The notes under the pieces: generated by a model | The model's database searches: none | The model's input: the letters and a program-made list of their open reading frames with translations, nothing else | What the model was told of the DNA's origin: nothing | Program-made: the position numbers and the translations under genes | In this document: piece by piece, positions 32,363-44,430 of the stretch | Position numbering within the stretch: position 1 is the stretch's first letter | Layout: the number at the start of each line of letters is the position of its first letter | DNA from: Usnea hakonensis | Taxonomy: Eukaryota > Ascomycota > Lecanoromycetes > Lecanorales > Parmeliaceae | Assembly (NCBI GenBank): GCA_013423325.1 | Contig: BLJB01000056.1 | Location: 1 to 64,000, forward strand | Direction of reading: 5' to 3' | Length of the DNA stretch: 64,000 nt

Positions 32363-35300
32363 ATGAATGAGATGCGAATATTCCTCTTTGGGAATCAAGC
32401 ATTGGTCAACCGTGCGCAGATACAACAACAGCTCGTCGCCAGTAGAGGCAATCCTTTCCTAGACCTCCTTTTGCAGAGATGTAGCGATGCTCTGAGACAT
32501 CAGGTGTCCCAACTCTCCCCTTTGGAGCGGAAAGACATCCCAACGTTCAACACTATCGACGAGCTCAACGACCGTGCAGGTGACCATGATGCCCACGAGG
32601 GGGTGCAGAGTGCTTTGCTATGCATCTCCCAGCTAGTGCAGTATACTCAGTGAGCCCGATCTTTACCCCTATCACAACAACGTCTAACCTTTCAGATATG
32701 TCGGTGGCATCCGTGGCCGGGATAGCTTGGGGTTGGAGTCGTGTGTTGTCGGCCTGTCCACTGGACTGCTATCTGCAGCGGTCGTAGCCTTGTCGCCCAC
32801 AATTCCAGCACTCATGCCTTTGGCTGTCGAGGCCGTTTTGATTGCTTTTCGGCTTGGTCTCCACGTCAGGAATACAGCGATTAATACAGAGATATCCACT
32901 ACTCAGGATGGAGACTCGACCTGGTCTTATGATATTGCGGGGCAGAAGGAGTCTGGGGCACGGAAGTTGTTGGACGATTTCCATCAAGACAAGGTGACAA
33001 GCATCGATGATTGATCAACCGAGTTGGACTGACAATATATCTTCCAGACAGTTCCACAATCTCATCAAGCGTACATTTCTGCGTTTGGTGCCGATTCCGT
33101 GACCATAAGCGGCCCACCGACAACGTTGAAGCAACTCTTACAGACATCCTCAGCATGGACTTCGTCTCGGGTAGCAATACAAGTCTATGGACCTTATCAT
33201 GCACCGCATCTACACAAAGGCGTCGATATAGATCAAATCCTACACTCAAAAAACCAAAAGACGTCCGAACTCCTCGCCGCATACAGTCTAGACCTACCTT
33301 TGATATCAACGAGCAGCGGTGCGCTCTTTGATAAAAATCTCGATGCTCCAGCTTTGTTTGCTGCCGTCATCCGAGAAATTCTGGCAGAGACCCTCAGTCT
33401 CCCAAAAATTGTTGATGGGTGCACAAAGATGGCCACGGAAATGAACTGCGGGGAGTGCAGCATCATCTCGTTCGGTCCAAGCCATCTGAAGAGCACGTTT
33501 GCAAAAGCCATGACGTCGGAGATGGGTATCAAGGTGGCTCTACATGAGGATTCGGCAGCTAAAATATCCGAGGCTCCTTCAGCCTTCGGTGATGCTCCAA
33601 GAACATCAAAAAGACCAAAGATTGCCATTGTTGGTATGGCAGGCAGGTTTCCTAACGCAGCCGACCATGAAAAGTTTTGGGATTTGCTTCATGCTGGTCT
33701 GGATGTTCACAAAAAGGTACGATATCCCCATCAAATTTTCCGCCACGGCTACTGACCTTCTGTCAAAGATACCCAAAGATCGTTTTAACGTCGACACTCA
33801 TTATGACCCGACGGGAAAAATCCGAAACACAAGTCATACCCCGTATGGCTGCTTTATTGACGAGCCGGGTCTCTTTGATCCACGATTCTTCAACATGTCC
33901 CCACGTGAAGCGACACAAACAGATCCAATGCATCGCTTAGGTTTGGCAAGTGCATATGAGGCCTTGGAAATGGCCGGTTACGTGCCGAACAGATCACCAT
34001 CTACCAGGTTGGAGCGAATCGGAACCTTTTACGGCCAAACGAGTGACGACTGGAGAGAAATAAATGAAGCGCAAGACATTGATACATACTTCATCACTGC
34101 CGGCGTGCGAGCATTCGCACCTGTGAGTCTAATTTCTCATAGCCTGCTTGACTGATTTGCTGACCTACACCAGGGAAGAATCAATTACTACTTTAAATTC
34201 AGTGGTCCAAGCTTCAGCGTCGATACCGCTTGCTCTAGCAGTGCCGCAGCTATGCAGCTGGCATGTACTTCCCTTTGGGCAGGCGATTGTGATACTGCTG
34301 TTACTGGCGGGCTCAACGTGATGACGAACTCTGACATTTTCTCTGGTCTCAGCCGTGGACAGTTCTTGTCCAAAACAGGCAACTGCCAAACTTTTGATAA
34401 CGATGCAGACGGCTGTAAGCGTGCTCTAGGTCCCTATTCTGTACCCATACATCTAACAGACTATTACAGATTGCCGAGGTGACGGTATCGGGACGGTGAT
34501 CCTAAAACGACTCGACGACGCACTTGCCGACAACGATCGAATCTTGGGTGTCATCCTCGAGACCGCCACCAACCATTCGGCAAACGCCATCTCCATTACA
34601 CATCCTCACGCACCCACACAGGAAATACTTTTCAAGAAAGTCATGGATGACGCTGGAAAAGACCCGCACGATGTGAACTACGTTGAGATGCATGGTACCG
34701 GCACACAAGCAGGCGACGGCACGGAAATGCGCTCAGTCACCAATGTCTTTGCGCCCGCGTCTCGCACAGGCCAGAGAAAGAAGTCTCTCCATCTTGGATC
34801 CGTCAAAGCTAATGTCGGCCACGGCGAAGCTGTATCAGGTGTCACTGCCATGATCAAGTGTCTTCTCATGATGCAAAAGAACCAGATCCCACCTCATTGT
34901 GGTATCAAGAAAACTATCAATCAAAGCTTTCCACAAGATCTGAGCGCACGCAATGTACACATTGCCTTCAAACCGACGCCACTAGTCTCACACGACGGAT
35001 CGCCGAGGCTTATATTCGTCAACAATTTCAGTGCTGCTGGTGGCAATACCGCCATGCTCTTAGAGGAAGCGCCGGCGCGTCCAGCATTGAAAGACGACGG
35101 TCGCGGCGAATACGTCATTACGGTCTCAGCGAAATCAAAGTCCGCCCTTCGCGCGAACACTAAGAACCTCGTTCATTTCATCAAGCACAACCCTGACACT
35201 CGTCTCCCAGACCTCTCGTACACCACTACCGCTCGCCGTATTCAGCATAACTATCGCATTGCCGTTAGTTGCGACAGCTTAAGCAGGGCATCGGACATCT

Positions 35301-38300
35301 TAGCTTCAAAGGCGGACGATGCTGTCGAGCCTGTACCTAGCGTGTCTCCGAGTATAGCCTTCGCATATACCGGTCAAGGCTCTCATTACACAGCTTTGGG
35401 TAAGCAGCTCTATGAAATCTCCAAACACTTCCGCTCCGATATACAGAGTTTCGACAATATTGGTCAAAACTTGGGCTTCTCTTCGTTTATTCCTCTCCTC
35501 AGTGGTGACGTCGATGCTCAAGAGTTGTCACCCTTGGCTGTCCAGGTGGGGCTGAGCTGCATTCAAATGGCTTTGACACGCCTGTGGGCATCATGGGGTG
35601 TGAAGCCAGATGTCGTCATCGGGCACAGCTTGGGAGAGTATGCTGCTCTCAACGCGGCGGGGGTGCTCTCCGTCTCGGAGACCATCTACCTGGTCGGTGA
35701 GCGAGCGAAGCTTCTGCAAGAGAAGTGCACTGCCAACTCACATGCAATGCTCGCCACCAAGTCAGCCACCAGCTTGCTGAAAGAGTCATTTGCCGACTTT
35801 CCCGGCGTTGAGGTTGCCTGCGTCAATGGAGCCCGAGAGACTGTGCTCGGCGGCACTGTCAATGACATTGATCAAGTTGCAGAAAAACTCTCGACTCAAG
35901 GCACTAAGTGTACCAAACTCAACACTCAGTTTGCCTTCCACTCATCCCAGGTCGATCCCATTCTAGCCGACTTTGAGCAGAAGGCGAAGTCAGTCACGTT
36001 CAACAAGCCGCGAATCCCTATCATATCCCCACTCTTGTCTAGCGTCCTGAGTGAGAGTCAGATGGTCGACGAGCACTACCTGAGTCGACATGCTAGGGAG
36101 ACAGTCGACTTCGCAGGCGGCATGGCGGCAGCTCAGCAATTGGGTCTGATCAACGATCAGACTGTTTGGGTCGAGCTGGGCCCTCACCCAGTCTGCATGA
36201 GCTTCGTTAAGCAGGAGCTTGGTCACGATGTTCGGACCGCGTCGTCGCTACGCAAGGGCACAATGCCATACAAGACCATCTCTGAAAGCTTGGTCATGCT
36301 ACATATCAATGGCATTTCCATCGACTGGAATGAGTACCACCGTGACTTTATTGAGTGCGTCCAGATGCTAGATATTCCGTCATACGCATTTGATAACAAG
36401 AATTATTGGATCCAGTATTCAGGAGACTGGAACCTGCACAAAGGCCAATTGATAGGACCCGCGTCAATCCCGGTGATTGAAGCAGTACCAAAGCTTTCGA
36501 CGACCACTGTTCACAAGGTCATCTCCGAAGTTGTGGAGCAGGACAAGGCGACAGTTGTCATCGAGTCCGACATCTCTCGCCCTGATCTGCTTGCTGCAAT
36601 AAGTGGTCACGTCGTGAATGGAACCGCACTTTGCCCTTCATCAATTTATGGTGATATGGCGATGACAGTGGCAGAGTACCTGTACAAACTCGTCAGACCG
36701 AATGCCGAGACCGTCGATATTAATGTCTGCCATATGGAGGTGTTCAAACCTCTCATCGCAAACGACGCCGGCAAAGGCCAAACCCTTCGATTGTGGGCCA
36801 CCACACCGGACATTACCACTGGTCGAGCAAACCTGGTCTTCTCCAGTGGGTCCGCAAAGAGCGAAACTCAGCATGCGAAGTGTATTGTCGAATATGGCTC
36901 CGGCACTACATGGCTAGCTGAGTGGCAACGTAATGCTTACCTCGTCAAAGGACGCATCGAAAAGCTCAAGCAGGACGCAGGTTCTGGGAAAGTTCATCGT
37001 ATGCTTCGCGGAATGGCCTACAAGCTCTTTGGCGCCTTCGTGGAGTACGATTCCAAGTACAGAGGAATGGAGGAGGTCATCCTTGACAGCCCTGAGCTTG
37101 AGGCGACCGCCCATATCTCATTCCAAACCAAGGAGTCTGACGGAAACTTCGTATGCAGTCCTTACTGGATTGACAGTCTGTGTCATCTTGCTGGCTTCAT
37201 CGTCAACGCCAATGACGCTGTGGACTCGAGCAAACAAGTCTACGTTTCGCACGGATGGGAGTCAATGCGATTTGCTGAGCGTATCAAGGCGGATAAGACT
37301 TATCGGTCGTACGTCAAGATGCAGCCGCTGCCAGGGAACATGGTAGCCGGTGATGTGTATTTTTTCGACGGAGACAGGATTGTTGGCATGTGCGGCTCTT
37401 TGAAATTCCAGTGTATTCCACGCACACTGCTCAACACCTTTCTGCCCCCAAGAGGTGCGGCTGCGCAGAAAACTCCTGTCGCCGCAAAAGCAGCACCCAA
37501 AGCGATCGCTGCGAAACCGGTGAAGAAGTCAGCTCCGGTACATGTGCAGATACCAAAGAAGTCAGGTCCATCTACCACGTCTCTTGTCCTAGATATCATC
37601 GCTTCGGAGGTCGGCGTATCGGTTGATGAGCTTGCTGATGGAATCGACTTTGCCAACATGGGTGTCGACTCTCTGATGTCGCTTTCGATCAGCGGCAGAA
37701 TACGCGAGGAAATTGAGATTGATGCACCATCTTCGATTTTCGTCGACTACCCGACCGTTGGCGCCCTGAAAGGTCATCTAAATACACTCGGTCCTTCCAA
37801 AGAGATTGACACCGAAGCAGTGTATTCATCTGGTAGCTCTACCCCATCCCTGGATTCCGACGATTCGTCCTCGCAAGGATCCGCCGCAACACCCTTGTCT
37901 CCGCCAGGTTCGCCTGGTACCCCGTCTGATTCGGACTCGCTGTCCATGATCGTTCGACAAATCATCTCCGAAGAGATGGGTGTCGATGTTGCAGAGCTCT
38001 CAGCCGCTGATGACTTGAGTTCACTAGGCATGGACTCGCTAATGAGTCTATCCATCCTGGGCATTCTGAGGGAGAAGGCTGGCCTCTCCCTACCAGCCGA
38101 CTTCTTGGCAGACAACCAAACCATCAAAGCCATCGAGACAGCTCTGCATATCGGGGCTCCTTCACCGACTCCGAAGCCCCAGGCGAGGTCAAGGCGAGCA
38201 ACTCCCGAGCAGAAAGCAACGGTCCCGCAATTAACGAAGCCAACTTCAACACCCACCACCACAATCACGCGCACACCAAAGGCCAAGAAACCCGCCCTCC

Positions 38301-39088
38301 CCGAGCGCTTCGCCAGCTCCATTCTCCTCCAAGGCTCCCCCAAAACCGCTGAGAAGAGCTTCTGGCTCATCCCCGACGGTGGCGGCGCCCCTACCTCGTA
38401 CATCTTCCTTGACGAGATCTCCCCCAAGCTCGCCATCTGGGGCCTCACCTCTCCATACTGCAAGACCCCGGAGGAATACATGTGCGGCGTCGTCGGCATC
38501 GCAACCAAATTCATCCACGAGATCAAACGCCGCCAGCCAAAAGGCCCTTACCACATCGGAGGCTGGTCCGCCGGCGGCGTCATCTCATACGAAACAACCC
38601 GGCAACTGATCGAAATGGGGGACGTGGTCGAAACGCTCATCTTCATCGACACGCCCTGCCCACTCATCATCGAGCCCCTCCCCGGCACCCTCCACCGCTT
38701 CTTCGGCTCCATCGGCCTCCTCGGCGAAGGCGACGGCGCCATCGACCGCCTGCCCCCTTGGCTTCTCCCGCATTTCGCCGCCTCCGTCCACGCCCTCTCC
38801 ACCTACGACGCCGCGCCCATCCCAGAGGCGAAATGCCCCAACGTGATGGCCATCTGGTGCGAGGACGGTGTGTGCAAGCAGGAGAGCGACCCCCGGCCGG
38901 ACCCGTACCCCTACGGACACGCGCAGTGGCTGCTGGAGAATCGGACGGACTTTGGCACGAATCTGTGGGAGGAGTTCCTCGATGAGAAGAAGATTACGTG
39001 TCGGCAGATGCCGGGGAATCATTTCAGTATGATGAAGGCGCCGTATGTGCAGCATTTGTCGGACTTTTTGAGGGAGGCTTTGGCCTGA
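32363..39088 (+). CDS. Non-reducing PKS, SAT-KS-MAT-PT-ACP-ACP-TE
   Basis: Six exons (32363-32649, 32696-32993, 33048-33716, 33769-34122, 34174-34414, 34470-39088) join in frame to 2155 codons plus stop. Domains with approximate residues: SAT 1-370 (nucleophile motif GLSTG, Ser117; GPYHAPH later); KS 385-810 (VDTACSSS, Cys556; HGTGT His691; NVGHG His734); MAT 910-1225 (GHSLGEY, Ser1003); product template 1310-1600 (ISGHVVNG His1330; YWIDSLCH Asp1518); two ACPs (GVDSLMSL Ser1684, GMDSLMSL Ser1806); TE 1910-2155 (GGWSAGG Ser1983, GNHFSMM His2134). Such synthases make aromatic hexa- or heptaketides; with tandem ACPs, a Claisen-type TE and a neighbouring SDR and dehydratase, a T4HN/YWA1-like naphthalene or naphthopyrone is the best guess. 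All catalytic residues are present except the SAT Cys, which is Ser. An alternative start is the Met at 32372. The enzyme should be cytosolic. Confidence 0.95.
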
Positions 39089-41597
39089 TTACAATTCAAT
39101 AAGGACTTGAGAAACGATCGGTTCAGACGAAGGATGTCTTTAATTTTTGATTTTGGACAGTGCGCTTGGGGTAATCAGTGTGCTCAATTTTCCCAACATG
39201 GTGTTTGATGGGCCATCGGTAATTTATTAATCTTGCTCGCCCACGTATTTTGCATTTGCCTCCATTTCTTCTTGCGAGCAACAATATATCATATCATATC
39301 ACATAATAGAACGTGTTCATCTGCTCAACTCTTTCTTTCCCGCCTTTCTGTCCAAACAGATTTCTTTGCGCAAGTACGAGTACGCACTTCTTGTATCTAG
39401 CACCTATTTTTCCTACATCTTCGCCTCATACTTTGGTGCAATGCAAATTAATAACTATAAATCATTCCCAAGGCATCTCACTTGCTCCCATACTACAATC
39501 CACTCTACCCCTTTCCCCCGCCAACCAAAATGCTATAAACCCCATCATCACCCTCCCAATCACAACCTCCCCCCCCCTTTCTCCCCTTCCCAAAAACATC
39601 CAATCGTCTTACTTCATCACCTGCATTCACATACATCGCAATCACCCCTTACACCACCTCCTCAAACCCCTCTATCCGCCTCACCCACCCCGGCAGTCTC
39701 AACACGCTGCACCGCTTCCCTAATGACGGCCCACTCGACGACAATCGAGCGACCATCTCGAACAGCAGTATCGGCGTGCAGAAGTTGAACTCAGCACATA
39801 GCACGGTGATGGCGGTACCTATCTAGGCGTAGGGCGACGCACGCGCTTGCTGGTGTCTAACGCAGACCAGCGTCATGGAAGGGAGCGACTAGGTATGCTT
39901 TGATAGTAGGGTTCGTATCTTCTTTCTTGACGAAGGAATGATGATAACGGAAAGCGATAGCTGGGGTTCGAAATGACATTTTTGAGTCGTGCTAGGATGG
40001 CGATGGTGGTGAAGGGAAGAGCTGTGGCGATGCAGCACAAGATGTGTCGGACCGTTTTCAGATGTTGAGATGAGGAGTGTAGAAGAGGGAGGTTAGGGCG
40101 ACGTTGATGATGATTTTGGAGGTGAGGGGGGTGGGATGGGATGTTGAGAGAAGGAGGTGAGGATGGGTAAAGGGAGGATGAGAACGACAATAAGAATGTG
40201 AATGTAATCAAAAGATTAGAATCAGGAGATAAGAGCATAGCTGCAACTGTCTCATCAATTAATAGCACGACCCATATTAAAGACCCTACAGCGTCCAGTA
40301 AATGCGCCTATCCCGAGTGCCTGGAGCAGAGACTAACAAGTCCACAGCCAGACCTCACAAATCTCCATTCCATCACACGGCGCTCCTCATTGCAAATGGC
40401 ATCATATCACTCGCGAGACCAAAGCAAACCTCTCGCAATCTTCAGCGGCTCTTTCAAAATGATGTTGCTATTTTTATTGCTCCGAGAGGCTTCAATTACT
40501 AAAGATACACCTATTTACTATACTGGTCTATCAATCATTTTACTCTTGTGGTAGTGGATAGAGGGCGGCATTTCTATTGATGTGCGAAAGAGTTGGTCGT
40601 ACACGCATCATTTTCTTCCGGTCTTTGCGCGCAAGTTTGAGCGGTAGACTGCTAATGATCCCATGCGTGCATCTATGACATTGCGATCATTTGTTTCGTT
40701 AAGGAAAAATGAGAATACCGGTGGCTGTGTTCAATTGGAAGATGGATTTGACAAACATCCCGGACTACAATAGCGGGATGTCGGTGAAGAAGTACCTGCA
40801 GCCTCGTAGAAGTGAGACGATCAGGCGGCAGTAAGAACGTATGACGAGGCGGAAAGATGTGTCCCTATATGAGAGTGCAGGTTTCCTATGCGTCCCTTTC
40901 AACTCTTCCTTCCCCCTCCCCACTCCCTTCTACCCCCCCTTTTCCATCCCGACTCCACTTTACGTCGAGATGCGAAAGAGAAAGTATCGAACTGGAATGG
41001 GTAGAGAAGGGGGGGCGGCGGAATGGATGAAAGGTGAGATCTTTTCACTTGTTGGTGCTGGAAATATGAATGGTCGGTCAGTTCTTGTCCTTTCATGATG
41101 CACTTGCATCTTTCGGTTTCTGACTGGCGTATAGAGTTTTCTGACGACCTGGAGGGACTAGGTGCGGCCTGGGATGGTGGAGCGTTTGAACGTTGGGGTT
41201 TGATGACGGTAACCAGGTTGAGATATGTAGGCTCATGATCTAGTGGCATTCTCAGCTTTGGCTCGGGATGGCGTGTTTCTTCTTTTTGCTTGGTTTGTTA
41301 TTATAGTTGAAGAGAGATAGAAAAGGACGGGAGGTGTTGAAATGACTGGGCTGCTGTTGTAGACAGAGATGGAAGAAAGACTCAGACTTGACAGAACGAG
41401 AGCAAAATGATGAATCAGATCTGACATCTGGCTACCTTTCCGTATGGCAAACAGGGCGGTACGTCAAACGACCTTACAACGCCTCTTCACCATCATGTAC
41501 ACACCCTAGCCTATGCAATCTCTTTATACACAGTCCCAGAGTAGAGCAACCTCACCCAGCCTCCCCACCAATCTCCCCACCACCCTCGGCCCCATCT
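39089..41597. other. No supportable gene
   Basis: Downstream region of the PKS. C-rich text at 39480-39720 opens frames by composition only. A few short frames on the minus strand (39873-40268) are hydrophobic but have no support. Confidence 0.45.
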
Positions 41598-42064
41598 TCA
41601 CGAATTCAACCCCAACGGATTACTCGCCGTCTGCTCCTGCCCCGCGATCGGCTTCTCCAAACCTTCATTATGCTTATCCACCTTATCTGACTCCGCCGCG
41701 GCATTCTTCAGCGTCTCCGGTGCGCGGAACACGCCCCCCACAAGCGGATCTATTAATCCGCCCACTGGACCCGCTATGGTCTCGAGCCCTTTACCCACCG
41801 GTCCGCCAACCTTGCCCAAGGTGCCCTGGATCTTCTCGCCCGCGCTGTTGCCAAAGTTGCCAGGGGCGGAGAACATGGAGCCTGGGTGTTGGAAGAGGGA
41901 GGGGCGTTAGCTAGATCGTGGACTGGGGAAGAATAGGCGGAATTGGGGAATACCGAATCAGTACCTTTTTTCTCGGGGGGTGCTGAGGGGTTGGGGGTGG
42001 CTTCTTCGGATTGGTCGGTCGGTTCGGGCTGCTTGATGTTGAGTTGTTCTTGTTCTTCGGCCAT
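41598..42064 (-). CDS. Small conserved-type Gly-rich protein (2 exons)
   Basis: Exons 42064-41965 and 41881-41598 join in frame (127 codons plus stop, intron 83 bp). The N-terminus MAEEQEQLNIKQPEPTDQSE is acidic and disordered. The second exon has a Gly/Val/Pro-rich pattern (GNFGNSAGEKIQGTLGKVGG, VGKGLETIAGPVGGLIDPLV) followed by a charged C-terminal tail. There is no signal peptide. The periodic Gly and amphipathic stretches recall small LEA-like or membrane-associated fungal proteins, but I do not recognise a family. It is divergent from NSA2, with 448 bp between the starts. Confidence 0.72.
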
Positions 42065-42512
42065 TGTTGGGGGATCTATGCTCTTTGGACTTGAGAGACG
42101 AGGGCGTTCTCGAGTCAAGATAGGCGTTGCTGTTATGAGAAGGAGTGTGAACGTGGTGGAAGGAAGACAATAACTCAAGTATGTACTTAAGTCAGTGAGA
42201 GCAGATGAGCAAGCCAGATGACAGCGGCACAAAGTGCGGGGTGGTGGTCCCCTAACTGATAGGGGTAAAGCGCTGGGGCCCACCCCCACCATGCCTTAGA
42301 CATTCCCGACCCTGCTGGGTCCGGAGCTGTCGGGTACTGCACCCAGACCCAAGGTAGTCACTGTGAGCAAGACTCGGTCAAGCCCGCCTCGGCCGGTCAG
42401 CCTTATACAAGACGCTAGAGGGGTGCCAAGATTTCGCAGACATTCGCCGCAAAACCAAAATGTTTTTGCGAACATTTGTGTGATATTGCTACCACCCTCG
42501 AAAGCCATCGCC

Positions 42513-43859
42513 ATGCCTCAGAACGAATACATCGAACGACATACGAAGCTTCACGGAAAGCGGTGAGCCTTGCAACCCTCTCAACCCTCCTCATTCCCAC
42601 TGACCCAATCTTCCCAGACTCGACCATGACGAACGAGTCCGAAAGCGCACCGCGCGAGAAGCCCACAAAGTTGGCAAAGAAGCGCAAACTTTTACCGGTC
42701 TACGAGCGAAGCTCTACCAGAAGAAACGTCACCATGAAAAGATACAGATGAAGAAGCAGATACGGCAGAAAGAGCAGAGCAATGTCAAATCTGCGGGCCC
42801 ACAGGAGCCATCCTCTACACCACTACCTCAGTACCTACTCGATCGAAGTCAGCCTTCCAATGCAAAAGCATTATCAAGCGCGATTAAAAACAAGAGGAAA
42901 GAGTCAGCGGCCAAATTTAGTGTGCCATTACCAAAGGTGAAGGGGATATCGGAAGAGGAGATGTTTAAGGTCGTGAAGACGGGGAAGAAGACTGCTAAGA
43001 AAGGATGGTGCGATATATATGCCAGCAATCGTCTTTGGAATTCTGGCACTCAGAAGTCGCTGACTTGAGACCCACAGGAAGCGAATGATCACCAAGCCGA
43101 CATTTGGTACGTGTCCAGCGCTACAGCTTTGCAATAGGAAAGGACACTCATATATACTCATAGTTGGACCCGACTTCACCCGACGACCTGTTAAATATGT
43201 AATAATAATTCATTTCTTGAGCGCAGGAAAGACGATGATCATTGACGGATATGATAGGAGAGATTTATACGACCGATGGGTTTACGATATAAGAAGGCTC
43301 ATGTCACACATCCAGAACTCAAAGGTGAGCTGCAACATCTGCCGGAACCAGAGACTCCTTCCTACTGCCTACTTCCAAAGCCCAAAGGACCATCACAATT
43401 CATCCGCATCGATCAGAAAAAGCTCGCTAACCCAGGGAACACCAACAGTAACCGTCCAACTCCCAATAATATCCGTCAAAAAGGTACCCACACACTCAAT
43501 CCCATCCAAACTCTACCCACAATCCCTAACCCAGTCCACAGAATCCTCAGAATCCCATGTACACGCAATTAGGAGTCCTCAGCAAAGGCACAATAATCGA
43601 ATGCAACGTCAGGTACACCTACTCCTTTCCCTATCCCTCTCCCCTATCAAGAAAACCACCTCAAATACTCACACCCCCCCCCCAATCAGTGAACTCGGCA
43701 TGGTAACAGCAGGCGGCAAAGTCATCTGGGGCCGCTACGCCCAAGTGACCGTGCGTCCCCCCCGCACCACACAAAAGAATTTTATCCAACTAACCAACAT
43801 CCTCCGCGCAGAATAACTGCGAAATGGACGGCTGCGTGAACGCAGTGCTGCTCGTGTGA
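42513..43859 (+). CDS. NSA2: Ribosome biogenesis protein Nsa2, 9 exons
   Basis: Nine exons (42513-42562, 42618-43007, 43078-43106, 43164-43198, 43258-43324, 43449-43483, 43542-43612, 43690-43750, 43812-43859) join in frame to 261 codons plus stop, the normal Nsa2 length. It starts MPQNEYIERHTKLHGKRLDH and has the highly conserved PLPKVKGISEEEMFKVVKTG, RMITKPTFVGPDFTRRPVKY and ERFIRPMGLRYKKAHVTHPE, ending GCVNAVLLV. Nsa2 is a nuclear and nucleolar factor of pre-60S assembly needed for 27S rRNA processing, and its C-terminal half is related to ribosomal protein eS8. Splice sites were chosen to keep this near-invariant sequence; for example the acceptor at 43448 gives PELKVTVQLPI. Eight introns in 786 coding bases, with exons of 29 and 35 bp, is unusually dense. 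Confidence 0.97.
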
Positions 43860-44430
43860 GGGAAAGCGCGCTCTCGGAAGAAGTTATATACCTGCCTTGA
43901 TGAAACGGCTTATATCAGGCGGCCGGCTAGCTACGAAGGAAAGTAGGGAGAGGAGAGAGAGGAGAGAAAGGGTTAGGAGGATAGGGATGTTGGAGTTCGG
44001 ATGGATGGATGGTCGGGGAGGGAGAGGATTTAGATACCCATTTTGAGACACGGGGATGAGATTTCGTGAGATAGATAGAAAGATAAATAGAAACAAAGAA
44101 ACCAAAAACCCCCTCTTTCTATCCCTCGCCTGCTAAACAAAAACAAATAAGAAGATCCTTCCTTTCGACCTTAATCTAATGTACAATGTCTTCGCTCGTA
44201 GAGTAAAGTAAAGAAAAGTAGAGTAGAGTAGAGTACATATCCCACCTAACAAACATGTTCTTCTACTTTTCATTCAAAAAAAAAAAAAAAAAAACCCTCA
44301 AAATACACATCACACCGCCTCCCCAGACGCCTACCCAGGACAGTCATAACCAAGCTACATATACACATCCACCCCGCTCCAGCCCCCGAAATAAAGGGGG
44401 AAAAAAAAAAGAAAAGAAATTCCAGAATAT
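43860..44430. other. Convergent 3' region, no gene
   Basis: Between the ends of NSA2 (+) and YOS9 (-). Contains GA-rich and A-rich tracts (A run near 44277-44294) and AGAGTA repeats near 44200-44235; no coding signal. Confidence 0.5.
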
